This document shows positions 27,310-34,734 of a stretch of DNA of 64,000 bases, piece by piece. The stretch comes from Prescottella equi. GTDB lineage: Bacteria > Actinomycetota > Actinomycetes > Mycobacteriales > Mycobacteriaceae. A program made the translations under genes and the position numbers. The DNA lies in contig NZ_JAIVAH010000024.1 of NCBI RefSeq assembly GCF_020171745.1, forward strand, positions 1 through 64,000, given 5' to 3'. How positions within the stretch are numbered: the stretch's first letter is position 1; every line of letters begins with the position of its first letter. The notes below the pieces were generated by a model. That model was not told the origin of the DNA and did no database searches. It saw only the letters and a program-made list of their open reading frames with translations.

Positions 27310-28125
27310 GTGCCGGAGCCGATCGCGTCACCCGAGTTGGTCTCGGACTGCTCGAGCTGTTTCGGGCTGTGCTGTGTAGCGCTGCCCTTCGCGGCGTCGA
27401 GTGACTTCGCCGTGGACAAGCCCGGGGGCGTGCCCTGCCGCAATCTGCTCGCCGACTCCCGGTGCGGCATCCACCCGCAGCTGCGGGACAAGGGATTCGC
27501 CGGATGCACCGTGTACGACTGCTTCGGTGCCGGCCAGCAGGTGTCGCAGGTGACGTTCGGCGGCACAAGCTGGCGGGAGTCCCCGGGCATTGCGCGTGAG
27601 ATGTTCGACGTGTTCCCGGTGATGCGGCAGTTGCACGAGCTGCTGTGGTACCTGGAGGAATCGCTGCGGCTGCGTGTCGCCGAGAAGCTCCGTCCCGAGC
27701 TGGCGACGCTTCGCGACGCGACACGGCGGCTCACCGGGCAGCCGGCCTCCGGGCTCGCGGGTCTCGACGTGGGTAAGCAGCGCGACGCGGTGAACGCGGT
27801 GCTGTTGCAGGTGAGCGAGTTGGTCCGCGCGCAGGCCCCGGGCCGCCGCCGCAATCATCGCGGCGCGGATCTGATGGGGGCGAAGCTGGCGGGCAAGGAC
27901 CTGCGCGGGGCGAATCTGCGGGGCGCATGGCTGATCGGCGCGAACCTGCGTGGGGCGGACCTACGGTGGGCCGATCTGATCGGTGCCGATCTGCGCGGCG
28001 CGGACGTGCGCGGCGCAAACCTCGCGGACACCTTGTTCCTCAGCCAGTTCCAGATCAATGCGGCGCGCGGCGACGCCCGCACGATGCTCCCGGAATCGCT
28101 GTCCAGGCCGTCGCACTGGACGTAG
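27310..28125 (+). CDS. Cysteine-rich N-terminal domain plus pentapeptide repeats
   Basis: A 271-residue protein. Residues 14-70 contain CSSCFGLCC, PCRNLLADSRCGIH and GCTVYDCFG, resembling the YkgJ-type zinc/iron-chelating cysteine pattern. Residues about 180-245 contain about a dozen pentapeptide repeats of the A(D/N)L form (GADLMGAKLAGKDLRGANLR...), expected to fold as a short right-handed beta-helix. The repeat is much shorter than in Qnr-type gyrase protectors. AGGAGG precedes GTG 27310. The function is unknown. Confidence 0.82.
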   Translation: MPEPIASPELVSDCSSCFGLCCVALPFAASSDFAVDKPGGVPCRNLLADSRCGIHPQLRDKGFAGCTVYDCFGAGQQVSQVTFGGTSWRESPGIAREMFDVFPVMRQLHELLWYLEESLRLRVAEKLRPELATLRDATRRLTGQPASGLAGLDVGKQRDAVNAVLLQVSELVRAQAPGRRRNHRGADLMGAKLAGKDLRGANLRGAWLIGANLRGADLRWADLIGADLRGADVRGANLADTLFLSQFQINAARGDARTMLPESLSRPSHWT

Positions 28126-28128
28126 CGG

Positions 28129-29565
28129 TCAGCCGGCCTGTTCGAGGGTGCGCCCGCGGGTCTCGGTGACGAACCTGCTGACGACGAAGATCGAGACCAC
28201 CGCCATCACGGCGTAGCCCCCGTACGTGAGCGACAGGTTCCAGTCGGCCAGTGACGGGAAGGTCGCGGACACCAGGAAATTGGCGACCCAGTTGGAGGCG
28301 GTGGCGATCCCGACGGCCGCGGCGCGGACCCGGTTCGGGAACAACTCGCTGATGAGCACCCACACCACGGGGCCCCAGGACAGGGCGAAGAAGAACACGA
28401 AGGCGTTGGCGGCGATCAGGGCGACCGTTCCCGCCGCCCCTTCCAGCGTCGCGACGGATTCGCCGATCTCGTTCGTGGTGACCGTTGCCGAATGGAAACA
28501 GACGGCGGCGGTCCCGAGCGAGACGGCCATGCCCACCGATCCGACCAGCAGTAGGGGCTTGCGGCCGATGCGATCGATCACCGCGATGGCGACGAACGTG
28601 CCGACGATGTTGACCAGCGCGCTGACGACACTGATCAGCAGCGAGCGGTCCTCGCCGAAGCCGACGGCCTGCCACAGCGTGCTGGAGTAGTAGAAGATCA
28701 CGTTGATCCCGACGAACTGCTGGAGCGCGGCGAGCGCGATACCCACCCAGACCAGTGCGGACACCCCGGTGCTCTTGGCGAACAGGGCGCGCACACCCAC
28801 CCGGGACCGCTCGGCTCCCAGGGACGTCCGGATCTCCTCGATCCGGTGGCCGACGGCCTCGTCGTCGCCGCCCTCGAGCTCGCTGATGATCTTGCGGGCG
28901 GCATCCTCCCGGCCGCAGCGCACCAGGTGCCGGGGCGACTCCGGGATCGTGAACGTCATGACGAGATAGAGCAGGGCGGGTACCGACTCGATGGCGAGCA
29001 TCCACTGCCACGCCTCGACGCCGAACAGCTCACCCCGTCCGCCGCCGGCGGCGTCGGAGATCGCGTAGTTCACGAGTTGCGAGACGGCGATGCCGAGGAC
29101 GATCGCGAGCTGATACATCGAGCCGAGCCGGCCACGGATCGCGGCCGGCGCGATCTCGGCGATGTAGGCGGGGGCGATCACCGACGCGAAACCGACCGCG
29201 ATGCCGCCGAGGATCCGCCAGAGCGTCAGGTCGACGATTCCGAACGGGAACGCCGAACCGAAGGCGCCGACGACGAACAACACGGCCGCGATCTGCATGA
29301 CCCGGATGCGGCCGAGTCGGTCGGCGATGCTGCCGGCCACCCACGCGCCCAGAGCCGCACCGAGGAGCGTCAGCGACACCGACAGCCCGGTCGCCCCAGC
29401 GCCGATGTCGTAGCGGTCGCGGATCGCGTTCACGGCCCCGTTGATGACCGCGGTGTCGTAGCCGAACAGGAAGCCGCCGAGTGCGGCCGCCGCCGAGAAC
29501 AGCACGGCCAGCCCGACGGCCGCGTGAGCGGCCGGGGGCTGGCCGGTGGTGTCGAGATTCGACAT
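28129..29565 (-). CDS. Sugar porter family MFS transporter
   Basis: A 478-residue MFS protein with twelve helices and sugar-porter signatures: GGFLFGYDTAVINGA in helix 1, DRLGRIRVMQ (motif A), IPESPRHLV after helix 6, QQFVGINVIFYY in helix 7, and DRIGRKPLLL. It probably imports a sugar or polyol by proton symport. GGGAGG precedes ATG 29565. It converges on the pentapeptide gene with a three-base gap. No sugar-catabolic gene lies beside it, so the substrate is open. Confidence 0.9.
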   Translation of the reverse strand: MSNLDTTGQPPAAHAAVGLAVLFSAAAALGGFLFGYDTAVINGAVNAIRDRYDIGAGATGLSVSLTLLGAALGAWVAGSIADRLGRIRVMQIAAVLFVVGAFGSAFPFGIVDLTLWRILGGIAVGFASVIAPAYIAEIAPAAIRGRLGSMYQLAIVLGIAVSQLVNYAISDAAGGGRGELFGVEAWQWMLAIESVPALLYLVMTFTIPESPRHLVRCGREDAARKIISELEGGDDEAVGHRIEEIRTSLGAERSRVGVRALFAKSTGVSALVWVGIALAALQQFVGINVIFYYSSTLWQAVGFGEDRSLLISVVSALVNIVGTFVAIAVIDRIGRKPLLLVGSVGMAVSLGTAAVCFHSATVTTNEIGESVATLEGAAGTVALIAANAFVFFFALSWGPVVWVLISELFPNRVRAAAVGIATASNWVANFLVSATFPSLADWNLSLTYGGYAVMAVVSIFVVSRFVTETRGRTLEQAG

Positions 29566-29659
29566 GGCTCGCCTCCCGCCGAAGAGAATCCTTCAGGCGG
29601 GACGCTACGCCGAATGTACTTGTCGCGGGGATTATCCGGACTGGTGTGCGACCCGGTGG

Positions 29660-30676
29660 TCAGCCGACCTTCGCGGCCGCCGCCGACAGCTGCGGGGTGA
29701 TCTGGTCGATCACCCACGGGGTGGCCAGGACACCGGTGCGGCTCAGCCCGGCGACCACCTGGGTGTCGGACAGCGGCACGGCGCTGCCGCGCTGGACGGC
29801 GGCCAGCGAGTTGTAGCCGGGGTTCTTCGCGGCCTCGGCCTCATCCGAGACGAACGCGATCACGACGTCGGCGTCCACCTCGTTGATGCGTTCCGCGGAG
29901 ATGCTCGCGAAGAAGCTGTCGGGGTCGCTCTCGGCGGCGATCTTCTCGACGCCGGGCGAGTTCACGAAGCCGAGTTCGGTGAGGACCTGCACGCGCGGGT
30001 CGGTCGGCTTGTAGACGTTGATCTGACCGTTGGTGGTGTCGAGGTTGATCACCGAGAGCGTCTTGCCGGCGAACTCGGGGTGTGCGGCCGCGGTGTCGGC
30101 GAGCATCTTGTCCATGCCGTCGATCAGCGCTGCGGCCTCGTCGGGCTTGCCCATCGCCTGTCCGACGATGGTGGTCTGGTCCTGCCACGTCGTCTGCCAC
30201 GCCTTGCCGGGGTAGGCGACGGTGGGCGCGAGCGTGGACAACTGGCCGTAGGTGGCCTGGTCGAAGCCCTCGTACGGCGCGAGGATCGCGTCGGGGCCGA
30301 GCGTGGCGATCGCCTCGATCGGCGTCGACGTCGCGGTGTCGAGGAGCGTGGTCTTGCTCGCGTCGAACTTGTCGGACAGCCACGGCATGACGCCGTTCTC
30401 GTCTGCGCCGTAGCTGTTCTTCGGCATGCCGACGGGGGTGCCGCCGAGCGCGTACACGATGTCCTCGGCGTTCCAGCCGAGGGTGACGATGCGCTCGGGC
30501 GCCGCGTCGATCGTGGTGGAGCCGAACGTGTTCGCGATCGTGACGGGGAAGGCGCCGTCGGACGCCGCTCCGGCCGAGGTCGAATCGTCGCCGGACGAAC
30601 AGCCGGCGACGAGTGCGGTGGCGCCGAGCGCGGCGATGGTCGCGGCGATCCGACGCCGCTTGGTGAACGCGAACAC
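29660..30676 (-). CDS. Iron-siderophore ABC transporter substrate-binding lipoprotein
   Basis: A 338-residue protein. The signal peptide ends in the lipobox LVAGC (Cys26). A class III binding-protein fold of the FecB/FepB type follows (APERIVTLGWNAEDIVYALG, ILAPYEGFDQATYGQL, INEVDADVVIAF). It should capture a ferric siderophore at the outer face of the membrane. GTG 30676 has AAGGAG six bases upstream, and an IdeR-like box lies just before it. No permease or ATPase genes are adjacent, so it must work with a transporter encoded elsewhere. Confidence 0.9.
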   Translation of the reverse strand: MFAFTKRRRIAATIAALGATALVAGCSSGDDSTSAGAASDGAFPVTIANTFGSTTIDAAPERIVTLGWNAEDIVYALGGTPVGMPKNSYGADENGVMPWLSDKFDASKTTLLDTATSTPIEAIATLGPDAILAPYEGFDQATYGQLSTLAPTVAYPGKAWQTTWQDQTTIVGQAMGKPDEAAALIDGMDKMLADTAAAHPEFAGKTLSVINLDTTNGQINVYKPTDPRVQVLTELGFVNSPGVEKIAAESDPDSFFASISAERINEVDADVVIAFVSDEAEAAKNPGYNSLAAVQRGSAVPLSDTQVVAGLSRTGVLATPWVIDQITPQLSAAAAKVG

Positions 30677-30697
30677 CTGGGACTCCTTCGTTGGGGT

Positions 30698-30716
30698 GAA
30701 GGGAAGCCTAACCTAC
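30698..30716 (-). promoter_or_regulatory. IdeR/DtxR-type iron box
   Basis: On the minus strand the 19 bases read GTAGGTTAGGCTTCCCTTC. Against the IdeR/DtxR consensus TTAGGTTAGSCTAACCTAA, the left half is almost perfect and the right half partial. It sits 22 bases upstream of the siderophore-binding lipoprotein start. This is the place for iron-dependent repression. Confidence 0.65.
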
Positions 30717-30855
30717 CGGCTTGGCGGCGGAGGGAGGGGTCGTCCAGGGTGACGATTCGCGGGATTCACGACAATACAAACCGGTCGCTGAGTACTGTCA
30801 CCGGTGATCGAGCGTGTGTCGGGGGTCCTTTTCGCGATGAGCCCTGGGGAGCGAC

Positions 30856-32268
30856 ATGGAAGCTGGATGGGGGAGAAGCCGGTTTGCGCGCGTGTGCGTG
30901 GCGTGCGCGGTGGGGGTGTCGGCGGCGATCGCGGCTCCCGGAGTCGTGTACGCCGAATCGGTTGACGGCTCGGCGAGTTCGGTGGGTTCGGTGGGTTCGG
31001 TGACGCCGAACGATCCGTCGCCGGTGCGGACGCCGCAACTCGGGGAGGTGTTCAACGGGTTCGTGGTCGGAGCGCTCGACGCCGGATCGCCCGCATCGCG
31101 CGTCGACGCGTTCAGGGCGCTGACGGCGCGCGACCCGTTCTACGACGAACCCCCACTGACCGGGGCGGAGAGTCCGGGCACCGTGCTGAAGGTCAAGCCG
31201 GTCGACGTCATGTTCCTGGGCTACCAGCCGGGCAGGATCGACGCCTACAAGTTGATGTACGTCACCACCGGCCTCGACGGAACCACCCCCGAGGTCAGCA
31301 CCGGGATCGTGATGATCCCGGTCGATGGCACACCCGCGCCGGCGAAGAAGGTGGTCAGCTATCAGCAGGCCAACGACAGCGTCGGCGCCTACTGTCACCC
31401 GAGCACGCAGTGGACGGGTGGCAACCCGCTCGACGGCTCCGCCTGGTCGGCGCTCGGGCCGTTGGCCCTGATGTTCGGCAAGGGCTACGCGGTGGTCATC
31501 TCGGACGTCGGCAACGACGGTGATCCCGATCCGCATGCCGTCTTCGCCGGAAAGTACGCGGGCCACGCGCAACTCGATGCGGTCCGCGCGGCCCTGTCGA
31601 CCCCGGGCACGGGGCTGAGCGCCGACGCCCCCATCTCGCTGTTCGGTATCGCGGGAGGCGGCGTCGGAGCCGGTTTCGCGGCCGAATCGCAGGCTCGGTA
31701 CGCCCCCGAGTTGAACGTCCGCTCCACCGTCCTCGAAGGCATGGTGGTCGACCAGCGGAACTTCATGCGCACGGCGGACGGTTCGATCGGGTCCGGTTTC
31801 GCCTTCGCGACGTTGCTCGGTCTCGAGCCGAAGTATCCGGAGATGCGGATCGACGAGAAGCTGAACCCGGTCGGCAGGGCGATCGCGGCTGCGTACCGTA
31901 CGCAGTGTCAGACGCCCGCGTACTTCACGATGCCGTTCGTTCCCCTGGAGGCGCTGTTCGTCGGTGGGCGTAGTCCCGCCGACATTCCGGAGTTCCAGCC
32001 CGTCTACGACGACAACCTCCTCGGGACCGCGGCTCCGGCGTCGAAGGTTCTCATCACATCGTGTGCCAAGGACGATTCACCGATGTCGCTCGTCCCGGCG
32101 AAGGACTCATGGGAGCTGGCCGACAAGTACCGGGCCGGGGGCACCGATGTGACGTATGCGCCGAGCGACTGCAGCATGGTTCGGATGCTGACGGATCTGT
32201 ACGGGTGGGGCACCGATCTGTTCGGGATGCAGACCATCGACTGGATCGAACGGAGCTTCGTCGAATGA
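30856..32268 (+). CDS. Secreted LIP-family lipase-like protein lacking the nucleophile serine
   Basis: A 470-residue exported protein. The N-terminal signal peptide is RFARVCVACAVGVSAAIAAPG with cleavage near VYAES. The fold matches the secretory lipase (LIP) family of mycolic-acid bacteria: DPFYDEPP, GTVLKVKP, VSYQQANDS and GYAVVISDVGND. At the nucleophile elbow the expected G-x-S-x-G reads GIAGGG, with Ala266 (gcg) where Ser is expected. The usual C-terminal His is also not evident (YAPSDCSMVRML). It may be a non-catalytic lipid-binding relative. The ATG 30856 start is supported by the signal peptide. Confidence 0.82.
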   Translation: MEAGWGRSRFARVCVACAVGVSAAIAAPGVVYAESVDGSASSVGSVGSVTPNDPSPVRTPQLGEVFNGFVVGALDAGSPASRVDAFRALTARDPFYDEPPLTGAESPGTVLKVKPVDVMFLGYQPGRIDAYKLMYVTTGLDGTTPEVSTGIVMIPVDGTPAPAKKVVSYQQANDSVGAYCHPSTQWTGGNPLDGSAWSALGPLALMFGKGYAVVISDVGNDGDPDPHAVFAGKYAGHAQLDAVRAALSTPGTGLSADAPISLFGIAGGGVGAGFAAESQARYAPELNVRSTVLEGMVVDQRNFMRTADGSIGSGFAFATLLGLEPKYPEMRIDEKLNPVGRAIAAAYRTQCQTPAYFTMPFVPLEALFVGGRSPADIPEFQPVYDDNLLGTAAPASKVLITSCAKDDSPMSLVPAKDSWELADKYRAGGTDVTYAPSDCSMVRMLTDLYGWGTDLFGMQTIDWIERSFVE

Positions 32269-32305
32269 GCCGCAGACGACCCACGACGGGAAGGAGGTGA
32301 CCGAC

Positions 32306-32398
32306 ATGGTCGACGCCATGCTCACCGGGAGCAGCTACATGTTCTCCCTGGGGCCCGTTGCATTTCTCGAGGCCTTCGGGCGCATCTTCGGTTCCTGA
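32306..32398 (+). CDS. Candidate 30-residue hydrophobic small protein
   Basis: An ATG at 32306 is preceded by AAGGAGGTGACCGAC, an almost perfect ribosome-binding site at good spacing. The frame runs 30 codons to TGA: MVDAMLTGSSYMF then SLGPVAFLEAFGRIFGS. The peptide is hydrophobic and amphipathic, with possible membrane association. It lies 37 bases after the lipase-like gene and 83 bases before the MmpL gene, in the same direction. I do not recognise it; the evidence is the ribosome site and position. Confidence 0.5.
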   Translation: MVDAMLTGSSYMFSLGPVAFLEAFGRIFGS

Positions 32399-32481
32399 CC
32401 GGGCGCGCCTCGAAGGGAGTTCGGGCGCAACCGGTTCCGTCTACTGTCTGCCCTGCTCGTCGGGCGTCGAGGAGTTGATAC

Positions 32482-34725
32482 GTGTTCGCTCGTTGGGGGG
32501 ATCTGGTCTATCGGGCCAGATTCACGGTTCTTGCGGTGATGGTGGCCGGGCTGTTGGCGTTGGGCGCCTACGGTTCCGGCCTCGGTGCACACCTCAGCCA
32601 GAGCGGTCTGGACGATCCCGGTTCCGAGTCCGTCGCTGCCGCGAGACTCGCGGACGGCATGTTCGGCCGGGACGCCACAGGGGACGTCGTGGCGATGTAC
32701 ACCGCCCCCGAGGGCAAGACGGTGGACGATCCGATATTCAGTGCGCAGGTCTCCGACAGTCTGCAGCGACTTCTGCAGGACCATCCGGATCAGGTCGCGA
32801 AGGTGAACGGCAGCTACTTCCAGCTGCCGAACACCCCGCGGTTGCCGGCGATGGCCACGGCGGACCGCTCGCACGCGATCGCGAGCATCGCGTTGAAGGG
32901 CGACGACGACACCGCGATCACGAACAACTTCCGTGAGATCCGGGACGCGTTCGCGATCGACGGCGTCGAGGTTCAGCTCGCCGGCATGCAGCCGGTGGCG
33001 AGCGCGATCAACGACACCATCGCCAACGACATCCACCGCATGGAGATCCTCGCGATCCCCGCGGTCGCGGTGCTGCTGTTCTTCGTGTTCGGCGGCGCGG
33101 TCGCGGCTTCGTTGCCTTTGATCGTCGGTGGCCTGACGATCCTCGGGGCCAACGGCATCGTGCGGGTGATCACGCACTTCACCGACGTCAATGCGTTCGT
33201 GGTGTCGGTGGTGTCGCTGATCGGCCTGGGGCTTGCGATCGACTACGGCCTGTTCATCGTCAGCAGGTTCCGCGAGGAGCTCGGCGACGGTCGCACCACG
33301 CGCGATGCCGTGCGGCGCAGTGTCATGACCGCGGGCCGGACGGTGTTGTTCTCCTCGACGATGATCATCGCGAGTCTCGGTGGCCTGCTGTTGTTCCCGC
33401 AGGGATTCCTGCAGTCGATGGCCTACGGTGCGATCGCGACGGTGTTGTTGGCGGCGTTCACGTCCGTGACGGTGCTGCCGGCGATCCTGAGCATGCTCGG
33501 CCGTCGGATCGACAAGTTCGGTCTCGAACGGTTCGGTCAGATCAGGTCGACCGAGGAGATCGAGTCGAGCATCTGGGGCCGGCTCACCCGCTGGGTGATG
33601 CGCAATCCGCTCAAGGTGACGATCCCGATCGTCGTCGGGTTGCTGCTGCTCATGATGCCGATGACGGGCATCAAGTTCGGCGGTATCAACGAGGAGTACC
33701 TGCCGCCGGACAACCCGACCCGTGTCGCACAGGAGCAGTTCGACGAATTGTTCCCGGGCAGCCGCACCGAGCCGGTGAAGTTGGTGATCCAGGGTGCCGA
33801 GGGCGCCGAGGTGGGACAGATCATGAAGTCCGCGAGCGCGGCGCCGGGCCTGGTCGAGAAGTTCGCGATCACCGGCCCCGCGAAGGACGGCGTCCAGGTT
33901 CTCAAGGCCGGCCTGGTGGACCGCAACGATGCCGCCCCGACGATCGACTACCTCCGTGCCATCGATGTTCCGGACGGCGTGCAGGTGCTCGTCGGCGGCA
34001 CCCCGGCGATCGAGCAGGACAGCATCAGCGCGCTCCTGGACAACCTGCCGCTGATGATTGTCACGGTCCTGACCATCACGACGCTGCTGATGTTCCTGGC
34101 GTTCGGTTCGATCGTGCTGCCCGTCAAAGCCGTGCTGATGAGCGCGCTCGGTCTCGGCGCGACGCTCGGCATCCTCACCTGGATCTTCGTGGACGGGCAC
34201 GGTGCGGGCGTGCTGGGTTTCACGCCCGGGCCGATCACGTCGCCGATGCTGGTGCTGATCGTCGCGATCGTCTACGGCCTGTCGATCGACTACGAGGTGT
34301 TCCTGCTCTCCCGCATGGTCGAGGCGAGATCGCAGGGCGCCTCCACCACCGAGGCGATCCGGATCGGGACCGCGCACACCGGCCGGATCATCACCGCGGC
34401 CGCGCTGATCCTCATCGTCGTCACCGGCGCGTTCGGATTCTCCGAGCTGGTGATGATGAAGTACATCGCCTACGGCATGATCGCCGCGCTGATCATCGAC
34501 GCGACGCTGATCCGCATGTTCCTGGTGCCGGCCGTGATGAAACTTCTCGGCGACGACTGCTGGTGGGCCCCGGCCTGGATGAAGCGCATCCAGCAGAAGA
34601 TCGGGCTGGGCGAGCCGATCCTGGACGACGAACTGACCGGGGAGGGCGTACCCGAGCTCGTGGTACCGGTCGACCCATCCGAAGAGGAGCGCGTCCCCGC
34701 TGAGGGGGACGCGCTCCTGTCGTGA
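32482..34725 (+). CDS. MmpL/RND family transporter
   Basis: A 747-residue RND-superfamily protein with two halves. Each has one helix, a large periplasmic loop, then five helices. The MmpL signatures GLAIDYGLFIVSRFREEL (first half) and GLSIDYEVFLLSRMVEA (second half) carry the Asp-Tyr pairs of the proton relay. Such proteins export envelope lipids, siderophores or drugs. It is shorter than full mycobacterial MmpL3 and lacks a long cytosolic tail. GGAG precedes GTG 32482. Its 3' end contains a terminator hairpin. Confidence 0.92.
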   Translation: MFARWGDLVYRARFTVLAVMVAGLLALGAYGSGLGAHLSQSGLDDPGSESVAAARLADGMFGRDATGDVVAMYTAPEGKTVDDPIFSAQVSDSLQRLLQDHPDQVAKVNGSYFQLPNTPRLPAMATADRSHAIASIALKGDDDTAITNNFREIRDAFAIDGVEVQLAGMQPVASAINDTIANDIHRMEILAIPAVAVLLFFVFGGAVAASLPLIVGGLTILGANGIVRVITHFTDVNAFVVSVVSLIGLGLAIDYGLFIVSRFREELGDGRTTRDAVRRSVMTAGRTVLFSSTMIIASLGGLLLFPQGFLQSMAYGAIATVLLAAFTSVTVLPAILSMLGRRIDKFGLERFGQIRSTEEIESSIWGRLTRWVMRNPLKVTIPIVVGLLLLMMPMTGIKFGGINEEYLPPDNPTRVAQEQFDELFPGSRTEPVKLVIQGAEGAEVGQIMKSASAAPGLVEKFAITGPAKDGVQVLKAGLVDRNDAAPTIDYLRAIDVPDGVQVLVGGTPAIEQDSISALLDNLPLMIVTVLTITTLLMFLAFGSIVLPVKAVLMSALGLGATLGILTWIFVDGHGAGVLGFTPGPITSPMLVLIVAIVYGLSIDYEVFLLSRMVEARSQGASTTEAIRIGTAHTGRIITAAALILIVVTGAFGFSELVMMKYIAYGMIAALIIDATLIRMFLVPAVMKLLGDDCWWAPAWMKRIQQKIGLGEPILDDELTGEGVPELVVPVDPSEEERVPAEGDALLS
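34685..34718. terminator. Terminator hairpin inside the 3' end of the mmpL gene
   Basis: A 14-base perfect stem (34685-34698 with 34705-34718) closes a six-base loop. It is wholly within the last codons of the MmpL gene (stop at 34725). The converging fadB gene stops ten bases away, so the hairpin can serve both strands. Confidence 0.8.
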
Positions 34726-34734
34726 TCGGTCGGG

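Noticed and set aside
27900-28050. Repetitive DNA considered as a possible CRISPR or tandem array
   Set aside because: The periodicity is 15 bases and encodes pentapeptide repeats; no spacers.
32410-32435. AACCGGTT core upstream of mmpL resembling a KstR half-palindrome
   Set aside because: The flanking T and A of the KstR motif are absent.
32335-34377. Long minus-strand open frame opposite mmpL
   Set aside because: Low-complexity Asp/Arg/His composition and perfect antisense placement; the mmpL signatures are decisive.
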